The notes: a model not told the origin generated them from the sequence alone. 64,000 bases of DNA from JAIQFL01 sp035295745 (GCA_035295745.1 DATGIL010000077.1:1-64000); one strand, 5' to 3'. Shown: positions 1 to 9,746, numbered from the stretch's first letter. Translations and numbers: made by a program.

Positions 1-1
1 C

Positions 2-346
2 GGGCGTAAGTTCGAAGACTTCGTCCGCTCGAGCGGCGCGGCCTGGATTCTCTGGACCGAGGACGCCGCCATTCGCGAAGACTGCGCAGACATGCTGCCC
101 CTGCTCGACGATGCGCGCACCTTCGCTGTCTCGCGGCAGACCCACTTCCGCGCATGGAAGCACATGCTGTTCCCGATGGCGCCCTTCCGCACGTTGCAGC
201 CGGACGAAGCCAGCCAGGTGCTGGCGCCGCTTTCGAATGCGGTGCTGGTGGAGCGACGGAAGTTACTTGCACTCGGCATCCCGCGATGCAGCCTGGCGGG
301 AACTGCGTGGATGCTGCTGTTCTGGAAAGCCGCGACGGCGAGGTGA
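2..346 (+). CDS. C-terminal part of an unrecognised protein (5' end outside window)
   Basis: An open frame enters from the left edge and stops at TGA 344-346, giving at least 114 residues. The first in-frame ATG in the window is at 92, but the frame is open and protein-like before it (FEDFVRSSGAAWILWTED), so the true start is probably outside. The tail, with AGTAWMLLFWKAATAR, is hydrophobic and aromatic. I recognise no family motif and assign no function. The gene end lies close to the decayed cytochrome remnant on the opposite strand, so this edge may be a rearranged region, and the last residues may themselves be out of their original context. Confidence 0.45.
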   Translation, partial: GRKFEDFVRSSGAAWILWTEDAAIREDCADMLPLLDDARTFAVSRQTHFRAWKHMLFPMAPFRTLQPDEASQVLAPLSNAVLVERRKLLALGIPRCSLAGTAWMLLFWKAATAR

Positions 347-379
347 CTATGTCGCCCTGCAGCGGATTCCACGGCAGAT

Positions 380-598
380 CTCCCTTTGGAGCGGCATCTG
401 GATGAATAGGCGTGAAGACGTAGTCGGAATCACGCAGGGGCGCGTGACAGCCAACGCACTCCTCTGCGAACTGCGCGTCCTGCCGTACGGTTTCAGATCG
501 GAAGTTCGCCACCGCGCCTAGCCCCAGCCTTTCGTAGCCGCATACTTCTGCTGGTCGCGGATCATGAACGGTCCACCTTCGGCCCGGGATTTTTTGTT
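380..598 (-). pseudogene. Remnant of a c-type cytochrome of the P460 kind, frameshifted and 5'-truncated
   Basis: Reading the minus strand from about 598, one frame encodes SRAEGGPFMIRDQQKYAAT and then KGWG before a stop near 508. A second frame takes over near 515 and encodes GAVANFRSETVRQD, then ECVGCHAPLRDSDYVFTPI. The two halves together resemble the C-terminal half of cytochrome P460-type proteins (GPFM.KD...YA.T.GWG, then a CxxCH heme site followed by APxRDxDYVFT). The heme motif CVGCH is at about 437-451. The N-terminal half and signal peptide are absent, and the normal end runs on into unrelated sequence. A sequencing frameshift could explain the break but not the missing N-terminus. 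It abuts the end of the neighbouring minus-strand gene. Confidence 0.6.
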
Positions 599-603
599 CG
601 CGC

Positions 604-1116
604 TCAGCGTTTGGCCCGCCTGCGTGGATCGCGATGCTTGACGCGCCTCCGTTGCAGGCGATTCGCTTCCTGCAGCATGCGGTCGCCGCCCGGGCGGTCG
701 ACGGTCTCCCGAAACATCTGGTAATGACGCTTCAGTCGATCGATGTACCCTGGCGATGGCAGAACGATCCTGCAGAACAACTCAAGCAGCGCCGGCGAGA
801 GTTCGCTCTGCGGGGCCAGCGGATCCAGAGTCGGTCCCTGCAACTCGGCGGGATCTCCGTGCGGGAGCCAGTTCTGGTAGAATTCCTTCGTCTCCCACCC
901 GTAACTGATAGTCGCCCAGAGTTTGTTCCACGCAGTCTCCGGCCGCAGGACAACGATCATTGCGCGGCGGCAATCGCAACCCTTCTCGTCGCAGTAGAAA
1001 TCGATAAAACCATAATCGCCGGCCGGAAGATCGTCGTCGCCGCTCAGAACCTTCACGCTCTTGGTTTCGGCCGGGCCCAGTTTCGGGAATCTCTGAGCAA
1101 ACGGAACCATTGGCAT
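604..1116 (-). CDS. Conserved hypothetical protein with a CDCRR motif
   Basis: A 170-residue soluble protein with no signal peptide or membrane segment. The N-terminal half contains a distinctive cysteine cluster, DFYCDEKGCDCRRAMIVV, followed by a motif with Trp and Gly (WATISYGWE). I recall similar uncharacterised bacterial proteins with a YCxxxxCDCRR block, which may bind a metal, but I cannot name a function. The C-terminal 25 residues are Arg/Lys rich. The ATG at 1116 follows a stretch with no clear Shine-Dalgarno sequence. The coding assignment rests on the coherent composition and the internal motif; a long antisense frame over the same bases reads as low-complexity shadow. Confidence 0.65.
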   Translation of the reverse strand: MPMVPFAQRFPKLGPAETKSVKVLSGDDDLPAGDYGFIDFYCDEKGCDCRRAMIVVLRPETAWNKLWATISYGWETKEFYQNWLPHGDPAELQGPTLDPLAPQSELSPALLELFCRIVLPSPGYIDRLKRHYQMFRETVDRPGGDRMLQEANRLQRRRVKHRDPRRRAKR

Positions 1117-1559
1117 AATGGGATTGTAAGACAGATGCAGGCCTGAAATTTCCCCTCAACTCTATATCGGGACGCTCGCGGCGAGTGCCGCTTCGCGATC
1201 CAACACCAGCCTGGCTCTTCCGATGGCAGCCCGGCGATCCGGCGACCACCGTGATGGCCGCGCGATGCCTTGGCCGCGGCATTGGCAGGCTACCCCCCCG
1301 CAAGCCGCGCCGCAGCCATCGATCCCATGACGGCGCTAAGACTAAGCTTTGCGCCATGTGGCTCAACCGTTACGTCTTATTGTGTGGCTCCGGCCTGTGC
1401 GGCGTCGAGACTTTTCTGGCCACCGGCGCCGCTTTCCGGACTCTCCCGGCCATCCACGTGCGGATGACCTTCGGATGACGGCCTTTGTCCATGTCTGAAT
1501 TGTAGCTCCGTCACGCTCCCGTGTCTGGCCGTCTGATTGCATCAGGGGCCTGCCAAATC
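1117..1559. other. Intergenic region without a recognisable gene
   Basis: Between the divergent genes at 604-1116 and 1560-3923. Short frames on both strands are Arg/Pro rich and resemble nothing. It should hold the promoters of both flanking genes; no convincing hexamer pair, hairpin or repeat stands out. Confidence 0.5.
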
Positions 1560-3923
1560 ATGATCTCCGATTGGATCGTTGCCTGCCGCTCCTTACGGCG
1601 TAGTCCGGCCTTCACACTGGCCGCCATTCTCACGCTGGCGCTGGGCATTGGCGCCAACTCCACCATGTTCTCGGTGGTGAATGCGGTATTGCTCCGGCCG
1701 CTGCCTGGCTATCAGACCGGCCGTCTGGTGCGCGTCTTCAAGATCACGCCCTATGGTGCAAAGTATTTGGCGCCGGAAGTCTACCTGCGGCTGCGAGAGG
1801 TCCTGCAATGCTTCGAGCCGTTGTCGGCGAACCAGAATTGCCGCATGAACCTTACCGGTATCGGCGAGCCGGAGCAGTTGAACGGACCGTGTGCCACTGC
1901 CAACTGGTTCGAACTGCAAAGAGCCAACGCGATGCTCGGCCGAACCTTCCTTCCCGGCGAGGACCAGCACGGGCGAAATCACGTCGCCGTCCTCGATTAT
2001 TCATTTTGGCGCAACCGGTTCGGCGGCGATCTCTCGGTCGTCGGCAAAAAGCTGCTCCTCGACAAGGAGCCCTGGCTGGTGATCGGCGTGATGCCGCGCG
2101 ATTTCAAACCGGTCACGGGAGGTGACCCGCCCCTCTACACGCCTTACGTGGTGTTGGACAATCCGCATGGGCTGAACGTAACGGGGCGGCTCAAACCGGG
2201 TGTCACGCTCGAAGCCGCACAGGCTGAGTTGCAAGTCGTCGCAACGCAACTCACAGGCGAGAATCCGGATTGGAAAGACCTCAAGCTCGGAGCCACTCCG
2301 ATTCTGGAAGACCTCACCGGCCCACAGAGGCCCCTGCTTCTTCTGCTCCTGGGAGCCGTCTCGTTCGTCCTGCTGATCGCCTGCGTGAACGTGGCGAATC
2401 TGCTGCTTGCACGCGCGGTGAAGCGCCAACACGAAATCGAAATCCGCCTCGCGTTGGGGGCCAGCCCTGCGCGCATCGTGCGTCTGGTGCTCTGCGAGGC
2501 GTTGGTCGTCTCGACTGCCGCCAGCCTTGCCGCGATCGCGGTGTCCTACGGCGGATTGAGCGCGCTCCGGCCTCTGACTGCGAGTCTTCCCCGCTCCGGC
2601 GAACTCACCATCGATTCCCGTGTCCTGCTCGCCACACTCCTCTCAGGGGTCTTCGCCGCACTGCTGTTCGGCATGCTCCCCGCTCTACGGTGCACTGGGC
2701 AGTTCCACGTAGCCGGGATGCTTTCGCGCACCACTGCGAAATCGCAAGGACTGTTAGTGGCCGCCGAAGTCGCGCTGGCCTTCGTTCTTCTGGCGGGTGC
2801 GGGTCTCATGATCCGAACCTTCGTCGCCATCCGCTCTACCGATCTCGGCTACAATCCGCACAACGTGCTCGCGAACTTTATCGCACTCCCCGAGGCGCCA
2901 GATGGCGCCCGCACCGCCGGCGTCGTAATGTATTCCCGCATTCGCGAGCGGATCGGTGCCCTGCCTGGCGTACGCGGTGTGGCCACCGCCACCAGCATTC
3001 CCGGATTCGGTGTGTCGATGACCATGCCGGTTCATCCCGAAGGCGAACCCGATCGCGAGCGCGAACACGTGGCCACTCTCGACGTCATCAGCGACGATTA
3101 CTTCCGTCTGATGGGCATCCCCGTGCGCGCGGGGCGGGCGTTCACACCAGCCGATCGTGACGGCTCCGCGCCTGTCGCCATGGTCAGCGACTCGGTGGCG
3201 AATCGATATTTCGCGGGACGAGCCGTCGGCAAGCGCGTCCTCATTCCCGAGTTCAAATTCAACATCGATGGAGGTCCGGAACGCGCCGCGCAGATCGTCG
3301 GCGTCGCTTCCAATGTATGCGTCGCCTCCGTGGACGATTGCCAGGCCGAGTACATCTACCTGCCGGAGAGCCAGAATGCGCTGCGCATGGCCAATCTGCT
3401 GGTGCGTACTCAGGGCGATCCCAAGGCGCTATTCCCTGCCCTGCGGCATGCCATGTATCTGGAAGCCCCGTCGATTCCGCTGGAGCCTCCACAGACCATC
3501 GAGGAGCGCACGTCGTACCTTACGGACACTCCCAGGCGTGCGATGTGGCTTCTGGGCATTTTCGCCGGCCTGGCCTTGGCACTAGCGGCGGTGGGCATCT
3601 ATGGAGTGTCGGCGTATCTGGCGGCGCAGCGCGATCGGGAGATCGGCATCCGCATGGCCCTCGGCGCAAATTTCCAGGATATTGCGACGCTGGTCTATCG
3701 CGCGGTATTGACGCCGTCGGCGATCGGGCTGGCAGCAGGCTTGCTGGCATCGGTGTGGTTGACCCGGCTGGTGAAATCGCTGCTGTTCGGAGTGAAGCCG
3801 GGCGACCTCAAGACGATGGTGGCGGCCGGCCTTGCGCTGCTGGCGATAGCGCTGCTCGCCGCGGCCGCGCCCGCCGTACGGGCCGGACTTACCGATCCAG
3901 CCAAGGTTCTGCGGCGCGAGTAA
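1560..3923 (+). CDS. ADOP-family FtsX/MacB-like permease
   Basis: A 787-residue membrane protein of the acidobacterial duplicated orphan permease type. The N-terminus has the typical segment SLRRSPAFTLAAILTLALG, then GANSTMFSVVNAVLLRPLP. A MacB-type periplasmic domain follows (about 50-240), then an FtsX block near residues 260-380, a second periplasmic domain and a second FtsX block at the C-terminus ending in PAKVLRRE. These permeases usually lack an ATPase partner gene, and none is adjacent here. The ATG at 1560 was preferred over the upstream in-frame codon at 1521 because the family starts with this segment and AGGGG lies about 10 bases upstream. Substrate unknown; export or stress roles are inference. 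Confidence 0.9.
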   Translation: MISDWIVACRSLRRSPAFTLAAILTLALGIGANSTMFSVVNAVLLRPLPGYQTGRLVRVFKITPYGAKYLAPEVYLRLREVLQCFEPLSANQNCRMNLTGIGEPEQLNGPCATANWFELQRANAMLGRTFLPGEDQHGRNHVAVLDYSFWRNRFGGDLSVVGKKLLLDKEPWLVIGVMPRDFKPVTGGDPPLYTPYVVLDNPHGLNVTGRLKPGVTLEAAQAELQVVATQLTGENPDWKDLKLGATPILEDLTGPQRPLLLLLLGAVSFVLLIACVNVANLLLARAVKRQHEIEIRLALGASPARIVRLVLCEALVVSTAASLAAIAVSYGGLSALRPLTASLPRSGELTIDSRVLLATLLSGVFAALLFGMLPALRCTGQFHVAGMLSRTTAKSQGLLVAAEVALAFVLLAGAGLMIRTFVAIRSTDLGYNPHNVLANFIALPEAPDGARTAGVVMYSRIRERIGALPGVRGVATATSIPGFGVSMTMPVHPEGEPDREREHVATLDVISDDYFRLMGIPVRAGRAFTPADRDGSAPVAMVSDSVANRYFAGRAVGKRVLIPEFKFNIDGGPERAAQIVGVASNVCVASVDDCQAEYIYLPESQNALRMANLLVRTQGDPKALFPALRHAMYLEAPSIPLEPPQTIEERTSYLTDTPRRAMWLLGIFAGLALALAAVGIYGVSAYLAAQRDREIGIRMALGANFQDIATLVYRAVLTPSAIGLAAGLLASVWLTRLVKSLLFGVKPGDLKTMVAAGLALLAIALLAAAAPAVRAGLTDPAKVLRRE

Positions 3924-3959
3924 GCGGCCGCCGCTCATGGCGCTGCTCCTTGCCACTGT

Positions 3960-3977
3960 TATACACTCACACTCATG
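3960..3977 (+). promoter_or_regulatory. Possible -10 box giving a very short or absent leader
   Basis: TATACA at 3960-3965 ends 9 bases before the ATG at 3975, and there is no Shine-Dalgarno sequence. If this is the -10 element, transcription would begin at or within a few bases of the start codon. No convincing -35 was seen. Confidence 0.3.
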
Positions 3978-6890
3978 ACCTCAAGACCCCTGCGCCCGGC
4001 GGCGCTTCTATTGGCGATAGTTGTGTCCGCCTGGCCACTTGCCGCACAGACTGCCCCCAAAGTCACCACTCCCAAAGAAGCGCTCGGATTCAACCTGGGC
4101 GACGACTACCAGGTGGCCAACTATACCCAACTGGAAGCTTACTGGAAGAAACTCGCCAGCGAATCCGATCGGATGAAGCTGGTTGACATCGGCCTCACCG
4201 AGGAAGGCCGGCACCAGTACATGGCGATCGTGTCATCGCCCGACAACATCAAGAAGCTCGATCACTATAAGGACATCTCGCAGAAACTGGCGCACGCCGA
4301 GGGAATCACCGAAGACCAGGCGCATGCGCTGGCGCGCGAAGGGAAAGCCGTGGTGTGGATCGACGGAGGTCTGCACGCGAGCGAGTCGGTGGGCGCACAG
4401 CAGCTCATGGAGATGGTCTACCAGATGGTGAGCCGCACCGATCCGGAAACGATGCGCCTCTTGAACGACGTGGTGCAGCTCTACGTGCAGGCCAATCCGG
4501 ATGGGCAGGAACTGATCGCCAACTGGTACATGCGTGGGTCGGAGAAGCCGGACGCGCCGCTGAAGGATCCGCAGAAGCGCAATATGAACGGTCTGCCGCG
4601 GCTGTACGCCAAGTATGTGGGGCACGACGACAATCGCGACTTCTACATGTCGAACATGAAGGAGACCACCAATATGAACCGCCAGTTGTTCATCGAGTGG
4701 TTTCCGCAGATCATGTACAACCATCATCAGACCGGCCCCGCCGGTGCGGTGATTTTCATGCCCCCGTTTCGGGATCCGTTCAACTACAATTTCGACCCGC
4801 TGGTACCGCTCGGCATCGAGATGGTGGGCACCGCGATGCACAGCCGCCTGGTGGCGGAAGGCAAGGGCGGTAGCGCCATGCGCAGCGGCGCCAACTACTC
4901 CACGTGGTGGAATGGCGGCCTGCGCACGATCACCTATTTTCACAATATGATCGGCATCCTCACCGAGATCATCGGCAATCCTACGCCGATGAACATCGCG
5001 TTGGTGCCCGAGAAGCAGTTGCCGCAGGGCGACTGGCCCATGCCGATCGCTCCCCAGGAGTGGCACTATCGCCAATCCATCGATTATGAGATCACCAACA
5101 ACCGCGCGATGCTTGACCTGGCGTCACGCTACCGCGAGACCTTCCTGTTCAATATCTGGCGCATGGGAATGAACTCCATCGATAAGGGCAGCAAGGACTA
5201 CTGGACCATCAGCCCGAAGCGCATCACGGCGCTGGAAGCCGCCGCAGCCGCGGAAGGCGGGACCGGCGGAGGACGTGGTGGACGCCGTGGCGGCGGTGGT
5301 GGAGCAGCAGCGGGTGGCGATGCCGCTGCCGGCGGAGATCTGCCTGCCGGGTTGACTGCCGGCGGTCTCGGCGCGCGCACCGTGCCTGCCGAACTCTACG
5401 AAAAAGTGCTGCACGATCCCAAGATGCGCGATGCGCGCGGCTACATCATTCCCTCCGACCAGGCGGACTTCGCAACTGCCACGGAGTTTGTGAATGCGCT
5501 GCTCAAGAACGGCATCACGGTGCTGAAAGCCACCTCGAATTTCAATGTGGCGGGCAAGAGCTATCCCGCGAACTCTCTGGTGATCAAGACCGCGCAGGCA
5601 TTCCGCCCGCACATCATGGACATGTTCGAGCCGCAGGATCACCCCAACGATTTCCGTTATCCCGGCGGACCGCCGATTCCTCCCTACGACATCACCGGTT
5701 GGACATTGGCCCTGCAGATGGGCGTGAAATTCGATCGCGTCCTGGACAAGTTCGATGGTCCTTTCGCGAAGGTGAACGGTTTGCTGCCGCCGCCGGCGAG
5801 TTCGGTCATGGGACCGTCCAGCCCCGCGGGCTACCTCATCAGCCACCAGATCAATAATTCCTTCGTGCTGGTGAATCGGCTTCTGAAGGCAAATGCCGAA
5901 GTCTATTGGATGAAAAAAGAGGCCGCCGCGGATGGACAGGACCTCGGCACTGGCGCGATCTGGGTGCCGGCTTCCGCCGCTGCGAAGACTGTGCTCGAAA
6001 AGGGCTCCAAGGACTTGGGGATTCCCGTACACGCAGTCGCCAAGGCACCGTCGGGAGATGCGCTCAAGCTCAAACCGATTCGCATCGGCCTCTACGACCA
6101 ATACGGCGGCAGCATGCCTTCCGGTTGGACGCGCTGGCTCTTCGAACAGTACGAATTCCCGTTCGAGGTGGTCTATCCGCCCGCTCTCGATGCCGGTAAC
6201 TTGAAGGCTAAGTACGACGTGATCGTGTTTCCCGACGGCGCCATCCGGCGAGGCAATGCCGGCGGTGGACGTGGCGCGGGTGGCGGCGGACGCGGCGGAT
6301 TTGGCGCCAATCCGGATACTGTCCCCGATGAGTACAAGGCGGAGATCGGCAGAATCTCCGACGAGAAAACCATGCCGCAGTTGAAAGCTTTCGTGGAGTC
6401 GGGCGGAACCGTGCTGACCATCGGCAGTTCCACCAGCGTCGCGGAGGTGTTCGGCATACCGGTCAAGAATCATCTCACCGAGAAGGGGCCGGACGGCAAG
6501 GACCGCCCGCTGCCGCGTGAGAAGTTCTTCATTCCGGGATCGCTCCTGAAGGTGAACGTCGACAACCACAATCCGCTGGCTTACGGCATGCCTTCGCAGT
6601 TGGACGTCTTCTTCGACAACAGCCCGGTGATGCAGTTGGAGCCCGCTGCAGAGATCAAGCACACCTCACCGGTGGCGTGGTTCTCGGGGCCCGAAGTTCT
6701 GGATAGCGGCTGGGCGTGGGGCCAGCAGTATCTGGATGGCGGCACCGCAGTGGCGGAAGCTACTGTCGGCGAAGGCAAGGTGATGATGCTGGGTCCGGAG
6801 GTAGCGTTCCGCGGGCAGCCGCATGCCACGTTCAAGCTGCTTTTCAACGGACTGTACTACGGCAGCGCCAAAGCTGCAACGATGCCGTAG
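3975..6890 (+). CDS. Secreted M14-type zinc carboxypeptidase-like protein, 971 aa
   Basis: A signal peptide (residues 1-25, cut after AAQ) precedes an M14 metallopeptidase domain. The first zinc ligands are the HxxE motif His134/Glu137 in GGLHASESVG, a NRD motif lies near 220-222, and the third ligand is probably one of the two His in YNHHQTGP near 250-251. A long C-terminal region (about 450-971) contains a glutamine-amidotransferase/ThuA-like fold pattern (KYDVIVFPDG, GGTVLTIGS). Two glycine/arginine-rich inserts lie near 425-450 and 760-780, probably flexible linkers between lobes. It acts outside the cytoplasm on peptides or peptide conjugates; the substrate is unknown. It follows the ADOP permease by 51 bases and precedes a hairpin and repeat array. 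Confidence 0.85.
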   Translation: MTSRPLRPAALLLAIVVSAWPLAAQTAPKVTTPKEALGFNLGDDYQVANYTQLEAYWKKLASESDRMKLVDIGLTEEGRHQYMAIVSSPDNIKKLDHYKDISQKLAHAEGITEDQAHALAREGKAVVWIDGGLHASESVGAQQLMEMVYQMVSRTDPETMRLLNDVVQLYVQANPDGQELIANWYMRGSEKPDAPLKDPQKRNMNGLPRLYAKYVGHDDNRDFYMSNMKETTNMNRQLFIEWFPQIMYNHHQTGPAGAVIFMPPFRDPFNYNFDPLVPLGIEMVGTAMHSRLVAEGKGGSAMRSGANYSTWWNGGLRTITYFHNMIGILTEIIGNPTPMNIALVPEKQLPQGDWPMPIAPQEWHYRQSIDYEITNNRAMLDLASRYRETFLFNIWRMGMNSIDKGSKDYWTISPKRITALEAAAAAEGGTGGGRGGRRGGGGGAAAGGDAAAGGDLPAGLTAGGLGARTVPAELYEKVLHDPKMRDARGYIIPSDQADFATATEFVNALLKNGITVLKATSNFNVAGKSYPANSLVIKTAQAFRPHIMDMFEPQDHPNDFRYPGGPPIPPYDITGWTLALQMGVKFDRVLDKFDGPFAKVNGLLPPPASSVMGPSSPAGYLISHQINNSFVLVNRLLKANAEVYWMKKEAAADGQDLGTGAIWVPASAAAKTVLEKGSKDLGIPVHAVAKAPSGDALKLKPIRIGLYDQYGGSMPSGWTRWLFEQYEFPFEVVYPPALDAGNLKAKYDVIVFPDGAIRRGNAGGGRGAGGGGRGGFGANPDTVPDEYKAEIGRISDEKTMPQLKAFVESGGTVLTIGSSTSVAEVFGIPVKNHLTEKGPDGKDRPLPREKFFIPGSLLKVNVDNHNPLAYGMPSQLDVFFDNSPVMQLEPAAEIKHTSPVAWFSGPEVLDSGWAWGQQYLDGGTAVAEATVGEGKVMMLGPEVAFRGQPHATFKLLFNGLYYGSAKAATMP

Positions 6891-6910
6891 ACGCTTGCTT
6901 ACGCGCGCGG

Positions 6911-6934
6911 CTCGTAGGGCGACCGCCCTACGAG
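6911..6934. repeat. Perfect 11-bp inverted repeat after the M14 peptidase gene
   Basis: CTCGTAGGGCG and its exact complement are separated by 2 bases. It could act as a transcript end for the peptidase gene but has no T-run. Its arms resemble the CTCGTA/TACGAG ends of the tandem repeat just downstream, so it may be part of that repeat family. Confidence 0.6.
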
Positions 6935-6950
6935 CCGCGACCTTTACGAC

Positions 6951-7222
6951 GCGCGACCTTTACGAGCCGCGACCGTAAGGGAGCGTTGCATGTCTGAGAT
7001 CGTATGCTTACCCGCCACATACGACGCGACACGTACGCCCCCCGAACATACGACGCGCGACTTTTACGAGCCGCGACCGTGAGGGAGCGTTGCATGTCTG
7101 AGATCGTATGCTTACCCGCCACATACGACGCGACACATGCGCCCCCCGAACATATGAGGCGCGACCTTTACGAGCCGCGACCGTAAGGGAGCGTTGCATG
7201 TCTGAGATCGTAAGCTTACCCG
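6951..7222. repeat. Tandem repeat, 104-bp period, about 2.6 copies
   Basis: Copies begin at 6951, 7055 and 7159, each with GCGCGAC followed by a T-rich step. Each carries TACGAGCCGCGACCGT (6961, 7065, 7169), then AGGGAGCGTTGCATG and CTGAGATCGTA. The first two copies also share an identical block, CTTACCCGCCACATACGAC. The third copy is truncated. Frames translated through it are repeats of themselves and not genes. The core words recur in the array at 61901-62189, so both belong to a dispersed intergenic family. There are no unique spacers, so this is not a CRISPR array. Confidence 0.85.
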
Positions 7223-7252
7223 CGCCTCGTAAACACCTTTGCCACTCCTCGT

Positions 7253-9703
7253 CTATTCGTACCGAAGTGCGATCACCGGCTCCACCTTCGTTGCCCTCCG
7301 TGCCGGAATGTAACACGCCACCAGCGTCACCACGATCAGCATCCCCGCCATCGCCAAAAACGTGAGTGGATCCACCGAACTGACCCCGAACAAAAGTCCA
7401 CTCAGCGTTCGCGTGAATACCAGCGCTCCCAGGGCGCCGATCACCGTCCCCGCGAGTGCCAGCCGAATCCCGGCCACACCCACCAATCGCACCACATCGA
7501 ACGACCTCGCTCCCAGCGCCATGCGGACGCCGATCTCATTGGTCCGCTGCGCCACCGAGTACGAGATCACCCCGTAAATGCCGAGAGCCGCCAGCACCAG
7601 CGAGACCGAGGAGAACATCGTCAAGAGCAGTGTGAGAAAGCGCGGCCGCGAGCGTGCGGCGGCCATCACGTCGGTCATGACACGCACCTGCGAAATCGGC
7701 AGCGCTCGATCCAGCCCGCGGATCTCGGCCCGGACCGCTCCCGCCATCGACATTGGGTCCCCATTGGTCCGCACCACCAGGTACGCCGTGCGCGCCGGCG
7801 ATTGCGGGAAGGAGAGGTAGAGTTCCGTACCGGCCGGCTTATCCAGACCGGCATTCTTCATATCCGCGACCACTCCCACAATCGTGCGCCACGGGCTGTC
7901 GTTCCCTCCGGTTCGCACGCGATGTCCCAGCGCGCTCTCATGCGGCCAGAATGTCTTGGCCATGGTCTGATTCACCACCACTGCCGGAGGGGAGGTCGCG
8001 CCATCTGCGGGGCTCAGGAATCGGCCCTCCAGCAAATGTGCGCCGATCGCCTCGAAATAGTGTCCGCCCACGAAATTCCAGTAGTCGATGTTCTGAATCG
8101 GGCCGTTCGGGACGGGCACGAAGTTCTCGATAGCGGTGTCGTTGGCGTTGATCGGCCGTACCGGCGGCAGCCCGCTCGTGACCGATGCGGTGATTACGCC
8201 GGGCAGCGCGTTCACCCGGTCCTGCAGTGACTGGAAGAATCCGCCCACCGCCGCCGGATCGCGATACGCCGTAGTGGGGAGCGCCAGCCTCATGCTCAAG
8301 ACATGCTCTGGATCGAATCCCGAATTGACCTCCTGCAGCTTCCAAAATGCCTTTATCATCAGGCCTGACACAATCAGCAGGATCAGCGCCAGTGCCAGTT
8401 CGGAGGTCACCAGCACCGCGCGGAATCGATTGGCCGCGAGCGAACTGGTAGTCCTTCCGGCCGCCGCCTTCAAGGTGTCGTAGAGCGCCGAGGGCTTCAT
8501 GTGGAGCACCGGGGCAAGCCCGAAGACCACGCCCGTAATGCACGAGACTCCGAGAGCAAACAGCAGCACCATCCAATCGATGCTGATCTCCCCGGCACGC
8601 GGAATGCTGCCGGCATTGGTAGCCACCAGCAGGCGCAGACCTCCGAAAGCCAGCAGCATCCCCAGAGCCGCGCCGGCCAAGGATAGCAGAATGCCTTCGA
8701 TCACGAATTGCTGAAGCAACTGTCCCAAACCGGCGCCGATCGCCGCCCGCACCGCAATCTCTTTGCGGCGCGCCTCTGAGCGGGCCAGCAGCAGGTTCGC
8801 TACATTCACGCACGCGATTAGGAGGACGCACACGACCGCGGCTAGCAGAACGAGCATCGCCTTGCGAACGGTGCTCACCACGTCGTCCTGAAATCCGATC
8901 AGGACTAGGGGATGCACCTTGGGATCGAACGGATGGTTGCGCGCTCCCAAAGTGGCCAGCGAGTGCTGCTCGTAACGCAGCATCTCCCCCGCGGCCTGCG
9001 CCATGGTCACGCCGGGACGAAATCGCCCAAGGACGTTGAGGTAGTGGCTGCCCCGCCCGCCCGGACTGGCCGGATCGATTTGCAAGGGCACCCACAACTC
9101 AGGCGGGTCGAGTTCGCCGGGTGGGAATGCGAATCCCTTCGGCATCACGCCGATTACATTGCACGGATTGCCGTTCAGACGGATATCGCGACCCAGAATG
9201 CCGGGATCGCCGCCATAGGCGCGCTGCCACAGACCATAGGAGATCACCGCGGTCTCCGGCTGGTTGGGGCGATCGTCATCGGGCGTGATGATGCGGCCCA
9301 TCTCCGGTGTGACGCCCAACATCGCCAGCATCCCGCCAGTGACGTACGAAGCTTGGGCACGCACGGGTTCGTTCGTACCGGAGAGGTTGACCCCCAGATT
9401 CGCCCATGCCTCCAGTGCGTCCCAGGAGTTGGTGTCGCGTTTCAGGTCGAGAAGTTCCGCTGGAGAGACGGCAAAGTGATGTAGCCCGCCATTTGGAAAC
9501 GTCGGAAACTCTGTGAACACACGCACCAGCCGTTCGGCGTGGGCATACGGTAACGCGCGCAGCAGCACAGCATTGACGACGGAGAAAATGGCGGTAGTCG
9601 CGCCTATTCCGAGCATCAGGCAGGCGACCGCCGCAGCCGAAAAGCCGGGGTTGCGGGCCAACATTCGAACGCCGTACCGAATATTTTGCATCAAGCTGCC
9701 CAC
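7253..9703 (-). CDS. ADOP-family FtsX/MacB-like permease
   Basis: An 816-residue duplicated permease of the same family as the protein at 1560-3923, encoded on the opposite strand. It starts with an N-terminal NIRYGVRMLARNPGFSAA motif and AIFSVVNAVLLRALPY. A MacB-type periplasmic domain and an FtsX block near 280-400 follow, then a second periplasmic domain and a last FtsX block ending PVIALRYE. The GTG start at 9703 is chosen because AGGAGG lies 4 bases upstream; an ATG at 9691 (MQNIRYG) is the alternative and fits the family N-terminus equally well. No ATPase or PadR-type regulator, common neighbours of this family, is present. Substrate unknown. Confidence 0.9.
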   Translation of the reverse strand: MGSLMQNIRYGVRMLARNPGFSAAAVACLMLGIGATTAIFSVVNAVLLRALPYAHAERLVRVFTEFPTFPNGGLHHFAVSPAELLDLKRDTNSWDALEAWANLGVNLSGTNEPVRAQASYVTGGMLAMLGVTPEMGRIITPDDDRPNQPETAVISYGLWQRAYGGDPGILGRDIRLNGNPCNVIGVMPKGFAFPPGELDPPELWVPLQIDPASPGGRGSHYLNVLGRFRPGVTMAQAAGEMLRYEQHSLATLGARNHPFDPKVHPLVLIGFQDDVVSTVRKAMLVLLAAVVCVLLIACVNVANLLLARSEARRKEIAVRAAIGAGLGQLLQQFVIEGILLSLAGAALGMLLAFGGLRLLVATNAGSIPRAGEISIDWMVLLFALGVSCITGVVFGLAPVLHMKPSALYDTLKAAAGRTTSSLAANRFRAVLVTSELALALILLIVSGLMIKAFWKLQEVNSGFDPEHVLSMRLALPTTAYRDPAAVGGFFQSLQDRVNALPGVITASVTSGLPPVRPINANDTAIENFVPVPNGPIQNIDYWNFVGGHYFEAIGAHLLEGRFLSPADGATSPPAVVVNQTMAKTFWPHESALGHRVRTGGNDSPWRTIVGVVADMKNAGLDKPAGTELYLSFPQSPARTAYLVVRTNGDPMSMAGAVRAEIRGLDRALPISQVRVMTDVMAAARSRPRFLTLLLTMFSSVSLVLAALGIYGVISYSVAQRTNEIGVRMALGARSFDVVRLVGVAGIRLALAGTVIGALGALVFTRTLSGLLFGVSSVDPLTFLAMAGMLIVVTLVACYIPARRATKVEPVIALRYE

Positions 9704-9746
9704 GGTGCCTCCTGAAAGCTGGTTAGACGAAATCCCGCAAGAACTG

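Noticed and set aside
1185..1478. 97-residue open frame before the first ADOP permease
   Set aside because: Arg/Pro-rich with no motif or start signal; it looks like noncoding high-GC sequence.
5124..6662. 512-residue open frame on the minus strand
   Set aside because: It lies antisense to the M14 peptidase gene, is rich in Arg/His without motifs, and is a shadow of high-GC codon use.
6951..7222. Possible CRISPR array because of regular repeats
   Set aside because: The units are directly adjacent, over 100 bp long and without unique spacers; no cas genes are near. The same holds for 61901-62189.
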